NCBI GenBank assembly: GCA_026003755.1 | Contig: BPHV01000004.1 | Location: 310,001-374,000, forward strand | DNA length: 64,000 nt | Source: Candidatus Roseilinea sp. | GTDB taxonomy: Bacteria; Chloroflexota; Anaerolineae; J036; Brachytrichaceae | Reading direction: 5' to 3' | Shown: positions 1-13,262 of the stretch, piece after piece | Layout of the letters: the number at the start of each line of letters is the position of its first letter | How positions within the stretch are numbered: the first letter of the stretch is position 1 | Program-made: the position numbers and the translations under genes | Notes under the pieces: generated by a model | What the model saw: only the letters and a program-made list of their open reading frames with translations | The model's database searches: none | Told to the model about the DNA's origin: nothing

Positions 1-2
1 AT

Positions 3-2898
3 CCGCACATGGCGCTGTTCAACAGCATGGACTGGGGGCTGATCATCTACGACGAGGTGCACCTGCTGCCGGCGCCGGTCTTCCGCATCACCGCGGAGAT
101 TCAAGCGCGCCGCCGGCTGGGCTTGACGGCTACGCTGGTGCGCGAGGACGGCATGGAAGGCGATGTGTTCTCGCTGGTGGGACCAAAGAAATACGACGTG
201 CCGTGGAAGGACCTGGAGCGCCAGGGCTGGATCGCCACCGCCGAATGCCACGAAATCCGCGTCTCGCTGGCTGACGAAGATCGCATGGAATACGCCGTCA
301 CCGGACACGATCAGAAATATCACTTCGCCGCGGCCAACCCGCGCAAGCTACAGATCGTCTCGATGCTGATGGCTAAACACAAAGATGATGACGTGCTGAT
401 CATCGGCCAGTACATCCCGCAGTTGGAGCAAATCGCCCAGCGACTCGATGCGCCGCTGATCACCGGAGATACGCCGGTGCGCCAACGCGAGAAGCTCTTT
501 CAGCAGTTCCGCGAGGGACAGATCCGCCGGCTAGTGCTATCGAAGGTCGGCAATTTCTCGATTGACCTGCCCGACGCCAACGTGCTGATCCAGGTGAGCG
601 GCATGTTCGGCAGCCGACAGGAAGAGGCCCAGCGCCTGGGGCGCGTGCTGCGGCCGAAGCAGAACGGCCTGCTGGCGCACTTCTACACCATCGTCACGCG
701 CGATACGCTCGACCAGGAATACGCCGCCAAGCGCCAGCTCTTCCTCACCGAGCAGGGCTACCACTACGACATCCTCTACGAAGAAGAGGTGCCCGGCTTC
801 ACGCCGGCGCTGATGGCCATGAACGCAGCGCCCCCCCCGGCGCGCCAACGGCGCGCTCCAGCCGCGCGGCGCGGCTTTGGATTGATCGCGATGGGAAAGG
901 CTCCACCGGCGCCCCACGTTGTGACACCCGCGAGGACGTGGCCCGTCGCCACGCCCTTTCGCAGCAACGCACTTTCACTCGCGCCGGTGATCGAAGCCGA
1001 GTTCAGCGGCGCCCAGTTGCGCGAACTGGCGCGCTGGCTCGGCGCGACGCCGAAGGGCAACTCGCGCGCAGGGTTGGTCGAACAAGTGGTCACAGCGCTC
1101 AACGAGCGCATCGCCCGCGTCGCCGAATCGCCTGATGCGTTGTTGGAAGGCCTGAGCGACGCACAACAACACTTCGCCCGCCGGCTGCTCACCGCGCGCG
1201 ACCCCGAGGTGCCGGTTGCGTATAGCGCGATCGCCGACCTATGGACGCAGTCGGCCGAGCGCCCGATCCACTCCTGGCCCTACGCCCACCGCCAGTTGAC
1301 CGAGATGCTCGAGTCGCTGCGCCGGCGCGCCCTGCTCTTCCCCACCCGCGCGCCCTTTCCGACCAGCGCCCATGATTCATATTACCAGTGGCTGCCCCTG
1401 CGCCGGGCGCCCGTGATGCGCTGGCCCGCACCGGCCGAGGCGACGACGCGCGAGACCGCAGGGCCTTCATCGCCCGCCGCCAACTTTCTGGAGCACTTCC
1501 GAACCTTCCTGGACGCCGTCGCGCGCAGCGGCGCCGCCCTGCGCACGCGGCTGCCGCCACATCAGCAAGCCGCGCGCCTGAGCTGGCTGCGCGGCTGGGA
1601 ACACAACGCCGACGAAGCCGAGCGCGTGCTGCGCTCTCGGCCAAACTGGGCGCCAGATCCACACACCGGCATCAGCGTGCCGATGCTCGGCCCCCTAGCG
1701 GCAGAATCGCTGACCACGCTGGAGAATCAAACGGGCCTGCCCGCGCCACAGATCGAGTTCCTGTTCGCCATCGCGTGCGCTTTACAACTCATCGAGGCGA
1801 CCGATCCCGATGCGCTTACAACGCAAGCCACGGATGGCGCATGGCGCGTGCGCGTATGCCACGATGCGCTCGAAGCGTGGTTGATCCTGGACGATCGGCA
1901 ACAACTTCGGCGCGCCTGGACGGCCTGGAGCGAACAAATCATGGACGGCCTGGAGGTGCGCAGCGCCATCGGCGACCTGAAGCCCGAGCAAACCTTTCGC
2001 GTCATGCGCGCGATCGGCGCGCGCGCCCTAACCCCCAACCTGCTGGCCGCCGAGTGGTGTGCGCTGCGGCGCTACATGGTGCGCGTGCTGCGCAGCCTGC
2101 CGCTCGACCGATGGATCCGCTGGGGACACCCTGCAGGCGCAGCTCTTCGAGTTTCATCCGGAATGCACCTGGACGTTCGCCACGAAGGCAAGTTGGTGGT
2201 TTGCTTACGCCGCCAAAGGCACCCGCGTAAATTTGAAAGTCTTGGACGAATGGCGCCTCACCCTTGGGGCCGTCCTGGAACACATCATCCGAGATTCACT
2301 CGCCTGGTTCGGCGCAGTCGAGGCGCGCCCGACACCGGCCGGCCGGCTGGACGCTTTAAGATCACGCCGCTGGGCGAATGGTTCATCGAAGGGCGAGAGG
2401 AGGCGCCACCGATCAGCGTCGCCCGCACGTCACGACCGATCGAGCCGATCGAGTGGCTGGACGAGTACACCCTGCGGCTGCCGCCGGGCGCCGGATCGCG
2501 CTGCGCTGGTCGGCGTGGTGCGTCGCTGCACCGAACACGGCAGCGCGCCGTTCACTTACACATTCACCGCAGCCAGCATCGAGCGCGCGCTGTCGGAGGG
2601 GTTGTCGTTCGCGGAGGTCGCAGCGCAGTTCAAGCGCGCCAGGGCGCCGCTCAGCCGAACGGTCAGCAACGAATTTAAGCGGATTGCGCAACGGCACGGA
2701 CGCGTGCGCGTGTATCAATCGCTCACCGTGCTGGAGCTGGCCGACGACTTCGCCGCCAGAGAGCTGGCCGCCAGCACCAGCCTGATGCAACACGTGGTCT
2801 ATCAACTGTCGCCGCGCACCTTCATCCTCAACGCGGAAGGACTAGACACGTTGATCGGGGAGCTGCTCAAGAAAGGCTACACACCGAGGGTGAAGTAA
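3..2898 (+). CDS. XPB/Ssl2-type DNA helicase, 5'-truncated, frame-broken
   Basis: ATP-dependent DNA helicase of superfamily 2, XPB type. The frame is open to the left edge, so the N-terminal part including the Walker A motif is outside the window. Visible are the DEVH box (IIYDEVHLLP), motif III (GLTATLVRED), and the second RecA domain ending in motif VI (QRLGRVLRPK). A long C-terminal extension follows, ending in a segment like the helicase-associated domain PF13625. The frame changes three times: near 2123 (one extra G in a G run), 2355 (one T missing from a T run) and 2495 (one extra G). With these corrected, the reading continues to the stop at 2898. I read them as sequence errors. The next gene starts two bases later and carries a related C-terminal domain, so the two are probably co-transcribed. 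Confidence 0.85.
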
Positions 2899-2900
2899 GC

Positions 2901-4754
2901 ATGCATCGGGAGGGGTCCGGAATCGAGCACGAGCTTTTGGGAAGCGCCATGCGCAGCTCCTCATTCACAGTGCTCAGCGCCAGCGCCGGCGACTTCCAAC
3001 GCGACCTGGGCCGCTATTTGCGCCATGTGCGCAAGGCCAACGGCATCCCGCTGACGCAGCAGGGCTGGATCTATAAGACCTGCCTCAAGGCGCTGGCCAC
3101 GGCGCTGAATGTAGCGGAGGCGCCGGCCAACGAACGCGACCACGGGCGAATGTGGTTCATGCGCCGACTGCTGCGGGCGATGAACGAGCTGAGCGAGGCG
3201 GATCAAGGCCGCTTCATCACCGTGAATCCAAACGGCCGGTTGCTCGGCATGCCGATGACCCAGCGGGTGAAGTGGACGTTTGAAACCTGGCGCGACAGCG
3301 ACGCCTGGAACGAACTGCTACGATTGCCGCTCCAGGTCAGCGGCGGACATGCCAGCCGAGAAGCGTCGGCCGCGCTCGGCAAAGCCCGCCTCACCTTGTT
3401 GCGGGCAATCGGCCGTTTGGCGCAAGTCGATCGGCCATCCGGCGAGTGGTTGACGCTGGCCGAACTGGTCGCCTACGTCAAGCGCAACCACTACGCCTTC
3501 TTGTTCGAGCGTCGGCATCACGGCCACAGCCCGCGCAGTTTGTACGTCTCGCCTTACCATCGGGCAAACAATCTCTATGGGCTGACCTTCGGCGCCGTCA
3601 AGAACGAGGCCAACGGTTGGGACCTGGTCGAGGGCGGATTCATCGTGAACGTGTTGACCGGCCCGCTGTGGTGGATGGGTCTAGTCGAACTGGGATACCC
3701 GAGCAACGCTCGGCAGGCCGGCGGTGAAAACGTCGCGCCGGCGGCTTTCCGCCTCACGCCGGCGGGCACATGGCTGATCGGCGGCGGCGATCCGCCGACC
3801 TTCGTCGAGCGCGGCGGCAAGCTCATCGTTCAGCCGAACTTCACCGTGCTGGCGCTCGAACCGATCAGCGACGCCGTGCTGAGCGACCTCGACCACTTCG
3901 CCGAGTCGCAGGGCGGCGAGCGCGTCATCGCCTATCACCTGACGCGCGAATCGCTGTATCGCGGCCAGCAAAGCGGATGGGACGCCGCGCGCGTCATCGC
4001 CTTCCTCGAGGCGCACCAGGGGGGGCCGATCCCGGCCAACGTGCGCCGCTCGCTGGAAGAGTGGGAAGCCGCGCACCGGCGCATCACCTTTCACCGCAAC
4101 GTCTGCGTGGTGCAATTCGCAGACGCCGAGGCCGAACAAGCGCTGACAGACGCACTGATGCCGTTCGAGCCACGGGCCCTCGGCGCGCGCTTCGGGCTGA
4201 TCGAGGAGCGAGACGCCGCCGAGGTTGTGGCTGCGCTGCGCGAGGCAGGATGGACGCCGGTGTTGCAACCCGCCGGCGATCAAGCCACAGAGAACGCACT
4301 GCGCGCCGGCGACGCAGGCGAAGTGATGTTCACCCAAGCCGCGCCGAGCGTGTATGCCCTGGGCAAGCTGGCGCAATTCGCCGAACTGGCGCCGGCCAAC
4401 GAGGGTAAGAACGGCGCACGCATTACCGCCGCCAGCGTGCGCGCGGCGATGAGCAGCGGCATGTCGCTCGATCAATTGCTGGCCACGCTGGCGGAATTGC
4501 ACGCCGGGCCGATCCCCGTCGCGTTGGAGGAGAAGATTCGCGCATGGGCCAGCTTCTTCGGCGATGCAACGCTGCAACACACGGTGTTGCTCGAGCTATC
4601 CAGCGACACCGTGCTGGCCAACTTGCTCGACGACCGCGAGGTCGGCCCCTATCTGACCCCCATCGCGGGCAGCGCAAAGCCGCTGGCGCTGGTGCAGCCG
4701 GCGCACGCCGAAATCGTGCGGGCGATGTTGCGCGAACGCGGGATCAACATTTAG
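2901..4754 (+). CDS. Helicase-associated domain protein (PF13625-like)
   Basis: Protein of 617 residues with no helicase motifs of its own. Around residues 295-400 it carries the block seen C-terminally in bacterial XPB-like helicases: a strand beginning KLIVQPNFTVLALEP, a segment on attributing residues to a YHLTRESLYRG helix, and a FLEAHQGGPIP turn. It directly follows the XPB-like gene, with a two-base gap, so it is likely a partner or regulatory subunit of that helicase. That role is inferred from family and position only. ATG at 2901 has a GAGGG purine stretch upstream; an in-frame ATG at 2949 is an alternative start. The reading frame is intact although both neighbours are broken. Confidence 0.75.
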   Translation: MHREGSGIEHELLGSAMRSSSFTVLSASAGDFQRDLGRYLRHVRKANGIPLTQQGWIYKTCLKALATALNVAEAPANERDHGRMWFMRRLLRAMNELSEADQGRFITVNPNGRLLGMPMTQRVKWTFETWRDSDAWNELLRLPLQVSGGHASREASAALGKARLTLLRAIGRLAQVDRPSGEWLTLAELVAYVKRNHYAFLFERRHHGHSPRSLYVSPYHRANNLYGLTFGAVKNEANGWDLVEGGFIVNVLTGPLWWMGLVELGYPSNARQAGGENVAPAAFRLTPAGTWLIGGGDPPTFVERGGKLIVQPNFTVLALEPISDAVLSDLDHFAESQGGERVIAYHLTRESLYRGQQSGWDAARVIAFLEAHQGGPIPANVRRSLEEWEAAHRRITFHRNVCVVQFADAEAEQALTDALMPFEPRALGARFGLIEERDAAEVVAALREAGWTPVLQPAGDQATENALRAGDAGEVMFTQAAPSVYALGKLAQFAELAPANEGKNGARITAASVRAAMSSGMSLDQLLATLAELHAGPIPVALEEKIRAWASFFGDATLQHTVLLELSSDTVLANLLDDREVGPYLTPIAGSAKPLALVQPAHAEIVRAMLRERGINI

Positions 4755-4955
4755 CCCACACTGGGGAATGGTGGCTCATCGCCGGCCCAACCAGCGGACG
4801 ATGACGGCAAAGCGACCATCGCGTGCCGCCCAAGCGCCTGAAATCAGCGGGCGATTTCGGACGACACAACAAATGGAGGCGCCGCCCGCTATCAGCTTTG
4901 CGCCGCATGAAGGCGGAGCAAGACATCGAGCGCAAGCCCGAGGCACAACCCCTCT

Positions 4956-4961
4956 TATAAT
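4956..4961 (+). promoter_or_regulatory. -10 box upstream of secA
   Basis: A perfect TATAAT lies in the 264-base gap between the helicase-associated gene and secA, 57 bases before the secA ATG. No convincing -35 hexamer is seen at the usual distance. The gap holds nothing else I recognise. Confidence 0.45.
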
Positions 4962-5018
4962 CGCGACCGTACACGCCCATTCGCAGAATTCGGCGCGTCC
5001 GATTCTGATGGCTCAACC

Positions 5019-8191
<3,173 letters not shown>

Positions 8192-8748
8192 TTTGCCTCC
8201 AGCGCCCTGCAAGCCGGCTAAGGAGCAATCACCACACCCTCGCCCGGGTTGGCGTTTCCCGAACGATCGCCTTTGATCCCTACGGCCACAGCCGCATCCT
8301 GCCTTCGGCGATAGCGCCGGGCGGCGACCGCAACGGTCCGTTCGTGCCGGCAGATGCGCCTGCTTTCTGGGCAAAGGCCTGGGGCGAAACAGCGCGAGGC
8401 AACTGTGGCCCATTGAATTTGCGCACCGTCGTTCGATGCCACCCGGCCAGCAGAGCGCCGGATATGACTGCGCGCCATTCCGAACACCTCATACCTTCAC
8501 GTCAGGCATCCCGAACGGCGCGCGTCCTTTTCTCAAAGAGCGGGGGGCGATGTGCTGCGATGTTGCCAAACTCATCCACATCCATCAAACCATCAACCCG
8601 GCTTATCCATTCCCAACTCAGTTGCTACACCGTGCTGCGATGTGCTCCCCGCTTGGCCCAGTCTATCACAAAGATGATACAAAGTAAATACAAAACTTAG
8701 ACAAACCAGATTTTGCTACTTGAGGCCCTTCAGAGTAACATCCTGCCG
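8192..8748 (+). other. Intergenic stretch without a recognisable gene
   Basis: About 560 bases between secA and the deaminase. Open frames cross it on both strands, but none shows a recognisable domain, a start with a ribosome binding site, or convincing codon structure. The last 100 bases are clearly more A+T rich and probably hold the promoter of the downstream gene. Confidence 0.5.
8736..8741 (+). promoter_or_regulatory. -10-like hexamer close to the deaminase start
   Basis: TAACAT ends seven bases before the ATG at 8749 and there is no Shine-Dalgarno stretch. If it is the -10 box, the transcript begins at or next to the start codon. Confidence 0.35.
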
Positions 8749-10110
8749 ATGGCGCACACACTCCTGATCAAGCATGCAGATTGGCTGGTGACGATGGACG
8801 CCGGCCGGCGCGAAATCCCCGACGGCGGGCTCTACGTCGAGGACAACCGCATCGTCGCGGTCGGCCCAACCGCCGAACTCCCGGCGACTGCCGACGAGGT
8901 GCTCGACCTGCGCGGGCACATCGTCCTGCCCGGCATGATTAACACGCACCACCACATGTATCAGAGCCTGACCCGCGCCGTGCCGGCAGCCCAAAACGCC
9001 GAGCTATTCGGGTGGTTGCGCGCGCTCTACCCGATCTGGGCGCGCCTGACGCCGGAGATGATCCGCGTCTCAACGCAGATGGCGATGAGCGAGCTATTGC
9101 TCTCCGGCTGCACCACCACCAGCGACCATCTCTACATCTTCCCCAACGGCTGCCGGCTGGACGACAGCATCGAGGCCGCGCGCGAAGTGGGCATGCGCTT
9201 TCACGCCAGCCGCGGCGCGATGAGCGTAGGCGAGAGCAAAGGCGGCCTACCGCCCGACAGCGTGGTTGAGGACGAAGACGCCATCCTGAAGGACACACAG
9301 CGCCTGATCGAGGCGTATCATGACCCGGCGCGCTACGCGATGCTGCGCATCGTCGTCGCGCCGTGCTCGCCCTTCTCGGTCAGCCGCGATTTGATGCGCG
9401 AGTCGGCCAAGCTGGCGCGGGCCTATGGCGTGTCGTTGCACACCCACCTGGCCGAGAACGACAACGACGTGAATTACAGCCGCGAGCGCTTTGGCATGAC
9501 GCCGGCGGAATACGCCGACGACCTGGCCTGGACCGGCAGCGACGTCTGGCATGCGCATTGCGTCCGGCTCGATGATCACGGCATCGCCCTGTTCGGCCGC
9601 ACCGGCACCGGCGTGGCGCACTGCCCGTGCTCGAACATGCGCCTGGCATCAGGCATCGCGCCGGTGCGCAAGATGCGCGCCCAGGGCGTGCCGGTCGGCC
9701 TGGGCGTAGACGGCTCGGCTTCCAACGACGCGGCGCACCTGTTGAACGAAGCGCGCACGGCCATGCTGCTGCAGCGCGTCGGCTTCGGCCCAGACGCGAT
9801 GACGGCGCGCGAGGCGCTGGAGATGGCCACGCTGGGCGGCGCGCGCGTGCTCAACCGCGACGACATCGGCGCGCTCGCCCCGGGCATGGCCGCCGACTTC
9901 GTCGCCTTCGACCTGCAGCAGATCGGCTTCGCCGGCGGGCTGCACGATCCGGTCGCCGCCTTGGTCTTCTGCGCCTCCGCAAACGTGGCCTACAGTGTGA
10001 TCAACGGCCGGGTGATCGTCCGCGACGGCCAGATCACTACGCTCGACCTGCCGCGCCTGTTGGAGCGGCACAACGCGCTGGCGCGAATGCTGGTCAACGG
10101 GGAGGCGTGA
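8749..10110 (+). CDS. 8-oxoguanine deaminase-type amidohydrolase
   Basis: Metal-dependent deaminase of the amidohydrolase superfamily (ATZ/TRZ-like branch), 453 residues. Visible metal-site elements are the NTHHHMYQSL motif, HTHLAEN, the following WHAHCVRL histidine and the aspartate in LGVDGSASND. The TTSDHLYIFP segment and overall layout resemble bacterial 8-oxoguanine deaminases, which hydrolyse 8-oxoguanine to urate and ammonia. Related S-adenosylhomocysteine or guanine deaminases cannot be excluded without alignment. I chose ATG 8749 because the family motif (TLLIKHADWLVTMD) begins right after it; an upstream in-frame TTG at 8713 only adds a non-conserved leader. The protein is cytoplasmic, with no signal peptide. 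The frame is intact and the gene appears monocistronic. Confidence 0.8.
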   Translation: MAHTLLIKHADWLVTMDAGRREIPDGGLYVEDNRIVAVGPTAELPATADEVLDLRGHIVLPGMINTHHHMYQSLTRAVPAAQNAELFGWLRALYPIWARLTPEMIRVSTQMAMSELLLSGCTTTSDHLYIFPNGCRLDDSIEAAREVGMRFHASRGAMSVGESKGGLPPDSVVEDEDAILKDTQRLIEAYHDPARYAMLRIVVAPCSPFSVSRDLMRESAKLARAYGVSLHTHLAENDNDVNYSRERFGMTPAEYADDLAWTGSDVWHAHCVRLDDHGIALFGRTGTGVAHCPCSNMRLASGIAPVRKMRAQGVPVGLGVDGSASNDAAHLLNEARTAMLLQRVGFGPDAMTAREALEMATLGGARVLNRDDIGALAPGMAADFVAFDLQQIGFAGGLHDPVAALVFCASANVAYSVINGRVIVRDGQITTLDLPRLLERHNALARMLVNGEA

Positions 10111-10114
10111 CGGG

Positions 10115-10620
10115 CCGGCGCCGTGGCTACGTAGGCCAGGCCGGCGATTTTGTTAGCGATGTCGTAGTAGCCCGGCTCGGCTGCGCTCACCCACGGGCCG
10201 AGGAACAACCGGTCGGCCGGCGTGAGCGACCATACCGAGCGCGTGGTTGGCAGCAGCACCGCCCCGGAACGCAGCGACGGTCCGCTCGCTTCGCGCGACG
10301 GCCTGCCGATGAAGCCGCGCCTCAGCGCCGGCGCGACGACGGACATGCGTTCACCGCCGGCGACGCAAGCAGCAGGCCCGCCACGCCTGATCGCGGCATG
10401 ACGATGAACACGGGTTGAAGATCGCCGTGCCCGCCAACGAGGTCAGGCGACCGTTTGCAGATACCCCGACGCACCATGGTCATCCACCGTCAGGATGCGG
10501 GTGATGATCGGCGTGAAGATCAGCGACAGCAGCGGGCCGGCCCATTGCACGGCACCGTAGCCGGCCACCATCTTCGCCAGGCGTTGGAGCAGTTCGCGCA
10601 AGTGTCGAAAGCGGCGCCCG
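10115..10620 (-). pseudogene. Relic of a polysaccharide flippase (Wzx/RfbX-like)
   Basis: On the minus strand two fragments look like a membrane flippase of the MOP superfamily. Reading from about 10600 down to 10450 gives the N-terminal hallmark: GYGAVQWAGPLLSLIFTP, then TRILTVDDHGASGYLQTVA, which runs into a stop, with LTSLAGTAIF continuing in another frame. From about 10230 to 10115 comes the segment PADRLFLGPWVSAAEPGYYD followed by IANKIAGL. A whole gene would be about 1.4 kb, while only about 0.5 kb remains, and the relic is cut off by the end of the deaminase gene. It follows the methionine gene on the same strand. The assignment rests on sequence character only. Confidence 0.5.
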
Positions 10621-10623
10621 CGC

Positions 10624-12534
10624 TTAGGACGACGCAGGCTGGAGCTGGCCGGTTGCTTGCTGGATCAGCTTCGCCACGATGTCGTAGCGCCCAAAGGCGG
10701 GGATGAAGTAAGCGCCCTGCACCAAGTCGCGGATGCCGGCCAGGATCTCCATGGCGATGATCGCGCCCTCGGTGCGGGTTTTGTTGCCGGCTGCCGCCAG
10801 GCGCTGCACGATCGTCTCCGGCATCACCACGCCCGGCACCTCGTTGCGCAAGAACTGGGCATGGCGCACGCTCGCCAACGGCAGGATGCCGGCCAGAATC
10901 GGCAGCGTGAGTTTGCCGAACATCTGCTCGTAGTAGGCGATGAACCGGCGCGCCATCTCGGCGTCGAACACCGGCTGAGTCAACGCAAAGTCTGCGCCAC
11001 ACTCGATCTTCTTGCGCAGCAGTTTGGCCTCCTTCTCGAAGTCGGTCGGGGTGAGATTCGCGGCCACGCCGACGAAGAACGAACACGGCTTGCCGATAGA
11101 CGCGCCCAGCCCATCCAGGCCGATGTTGAACTGCTCTTTGATCATCTGCACCAGGCCGGTGGGCACGATGTCGTGATGGTCGTTGGCTTGCGGATAATCG
11201 CCGATGCGGGTCGGGTCGCCCATCGTGACGAAGATGTTGCGGATGCCCAGCGCGTGGGCGGCCAGCAGGTCACCCTGGACGCGCAGCAGGTTGCGCCCGC
11301 GCACGGGGAAGTGCAGCACGGTCTCGATCTCTGCGCCGGCTTGCACGCGATACGCGGCGGCCATGCCGGTCATGCGCATGCGCGCCATCGGAATGTCGGA
11401 GATGTCGAGCACCGTCGCGCCGGCTTCCTTCAGCATACGCGCTGTCTCCTCGATGGCCGAGGTATCGGCGCTCTTGGGCGGCTCGACCTCGACCGTGGTC
11501 ACAAAGCGTCCTTCGGCCAGTGCTTGGGCCAGCGTGGTAGGGATGCTCGCATCGCCGTGCGGATGCGCGTGACCGCCTTCGGCAGGATGATGGATTTCGA
11601 CCCGCGCGATCGCTGCGGTGGTGGATGCGCTCGACGTCAGCTTATCGAACGCGGCGCGCATGGCTCGCACATGCGCCGGCGTCGTGCCGCAGCACCCTCC
11701 CACTAAACGCGCGCCGGCCTCGATGAATTGCTTCGTGTATTCGGCGAAGTATTCAGGCGTAGCCGGATAGAACACCCGTGAACCGCGCGCTTCAGGAAAG
11801 CCGGCATTCGGCATGGCGGACAGACCTGGGGCTTCGGGCATGGCCTTGGCCGCCGCGGCCATTTGGCGCACCACCGCCAACACGCCCCGCGGCCCTGTAG
11901 AGCAATTCGCGCCGATCAGCGCCGGCTGCCATGGCGTCAGCACCTGAACCGCCTGCAGAGGCGTCACCCCCATGAACGTGCGTTGCTCGCGGTTGAAGGT
12001 CATCTGGGCAACCACCGGTAAGTTGCACGCAGCTTTGGCTGCACGCAGGGCCTCTTCGAGTTCTGCCAGATCGGAGAACGTTTCCAGGATCAGGAGATCG
12101 GCGCCTGCTTCGGCCAGCGCGCCGATCTGCTCATAGAAGGCGCGATAGGCCTCTTCGCGGTTGATGTTGCCCAGCGGGGCGAGGTGGACGCCCAACGGCC
12201 CAACTGCGCCGGCGATCAGAATGTCCGCGCGCACATCGCGCGCGGCCTGACGCGCCAGTTCCACACCGCGCGTGTTGATCTCCGCAGCCGAGGATTCCAA
12301 ATTCCACGCGGCAAGCCGGAACGCATTGGCGCCGAACGTGTTCGTCTCCAGGATGTCTGCGCCGGCGGCGGCATACTGGCGATGAATATCTAAGATGACC
12401 TCGGGATGCTTCAGGTTAAGCGCGTCGTAACACTCGTCAAAGCCGAAGCCGCGCGCATACAGCATGGTGCCCATGGCGCCATCGGCAAGCAACGGACGTT
12501 CTGCTAAACGTTCGAGGAAGTTTGAGCGAGACAT
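10624..12534 (-). CDS. Bifunctional homocysteine S-methyltransferase / methylenetetrahydrofolate reductase
   Basis: Two-domain enzyme of 636 residues (YitJ-like). The N-terminal half (about 1-300) is a homocysteine methyltransferase: it begins with LLADGAMGTMLYARG and shows the three zinc cysteines in GANCSTGP and VGGCCGTTPAH. The C-terminal half (about 335-630) is a MetF-type 5,10-methylenetetrahydrofolate reductase, with the VEVEPPKSAD start, FVTMGDPTRIGDYPQ and FALTQPVFDAEMARRF. It can make methyl-THF and pass a methyl group to homocysteine, feeding methionine and S-adenosylmethionine. The histidine-rich GGHAHPHGD linker between the domains is not conserved. The start ATG has no obvious ribosome binding site. 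The flippase relic follows immediately downstream. Confidence 0.92.
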   Translation of the reverse strand: MSRSNFLERLAERPLLADGAMGTMLYARGFGFDECYDALNLKHPEVILDIHRQYAAAGADILETNTFGANAFRLAAWNLESSAAEINTRGVELARQAARDVRADILIAGAVGPLGVHLAPLGNINREEAYRAFYEQIGALAEAGADLLILETFSDLAELEEALRAAKAACNLPVVAQMTFNREQRTFMGVTPLQAVQVLTPWQPALIGANCSTGPRGVLAVVRQMAAAAKAMPEAPGLSAMPNAGFPEARGSRVFYPATPEYFAEYTKQFIEAGARLVGGCCGTTPAHVRAMRAAFDKLTSSASTTAAIARVEIHHPAEGGHAHPHGDASIPTTLAQALAEGRFVTTVEVEPPKSADTSAIEETARMLKEAGATVLDISDIPMARMRMTGMAAAYRVQAGAEIETVLHFPVRGRNLLRVQGDLLAAHALGIRNIFVTMGDPTRIGDYPQANDHHDIVPTGLVQMIKEQFNIGLDGLGASIGKPCSFFVGVAANLTPTDFEKEAKLLRKKIECGADFALTQPVFDAEMARRFIAYYEQMFGKLTLPILAGILPLASVRHAQFLRNEVPGVVMPETIVQRLAAAGNKTRTEGAIIAMEILAGIRDLVQGAYFIPAFGRYDIVAKLIQQATGQLQPASS

Positions 12535-12590
12535 CGTTCAAATTTCAGGGCCGGGATGGCTGCGCATTCCCCATTGGGGCAATGTCAAGA

Positions 12591-13073
12591 TCAACGCCAC
12601 GCGCGCGCTGTCAGCAACTGGGGCTCAACGTTACACACCTGGGGTAGTTTCTCCAGTGCGCCGACGCTGCGCAGCGCAGCAGCAGCATCGCCATCTTCGC
12701 GCTCCAGCCAGGCAACGTGGGGCGCGTAAGGCGGCGACTGGGCGATGACGAAGCCAAGCTTGCGAAACGCGTCAGTATACGCCTCGACGCGCGCACCTTC
12801 GTTCAACCGGACGAAAACCCGACCGGTCGGCACGACCAACATGCCGCCGTTGCCCTGATAGACGGCGCTCACCTCCTCACCGGGCGCCGGCGGCTCTCCC
12901 TTCAGGATCAGATAGGTGCTGTCATCGTCGTCTTTTAACGTCAGCACAGCATCCTTTGCTTGAGCGGACGACGCGTTCTTGACGGCGTGATAATTCTCGG
13001 CGCGGGTATAGATCACCTCGGCGTGCTCGGTGCTGGCGCGAAGGCACATCGGGTAGTCCAACAGATGACTCAT
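12591..13073 (-). CDS. Stand-alone subtilase-prodomain-like protein
   Basis: Protein of 160 residues, no signal peptide and no catalytic motif. Its second half (about residues 80-155) has the shape of a subtilase propeptide: GRVFVRLNEGARVEAYTDAF, a KLGFVIAQSPPYAPHVAWL stretch, then an alanine-rich helix and a LPQVCNVEPQLL ending. The protease transcribed away from it (13263) has the same arrangement just before its catalytic domain (LFVKFDDEAKATACRQLI ... VEYCHPELI). The two genes are divergent with a 189-base shared control region. Known stand-alone prodomain homologues (I9-type) act as inhibitors or folding helpers of subtilases, so I infer such a role. It could also be a simple truncated paralogue. 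Confidence 0.55.
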   Translation of the reverse strand: MSHLLDYPMCLRASTEHAEVIYTRAENYHAVKNASSAQAKDAVLTLKDDDDSTYLILKGEPPAPGEEVSAVYQGNGGMLVVPTGRVFVRLNEGARVEAYTDAFRKLGFVIAQSPPYAPHVAWLEREDGDAAAALRSVGALEKLPQVCNVEPQLLTARAWR

Positions 13074-13249
13074 AACTGATGCCCATACACACGCAGAATG
13101 ACGACGATGGCGATTCGGCAGCCGTTTGACAAGAGATTATATCGGCCATTATTATCGCTGCACATTTTCAGGCGACGACACCGAGCGCTCGTCCTCTTGA
13201 GCGGATCTGAGTCTAGTTGAGCGTTGCCGGTCGCGCGCCGCCTACAGCA

Positions 13250-13256
13250 CAAAGGA
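13250..13256 (+). promoter_or_regulatory. Ribosome binding site that fixes the protease start
   Basis: AAAGGAG lies six bases before the ATG at 13263. An in-frame upstream start near 13224 lacks such a site, so 13263 is taken as the protease start. Confidence 0.7.
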
Positions 13257-13262
13257 GCTTTC

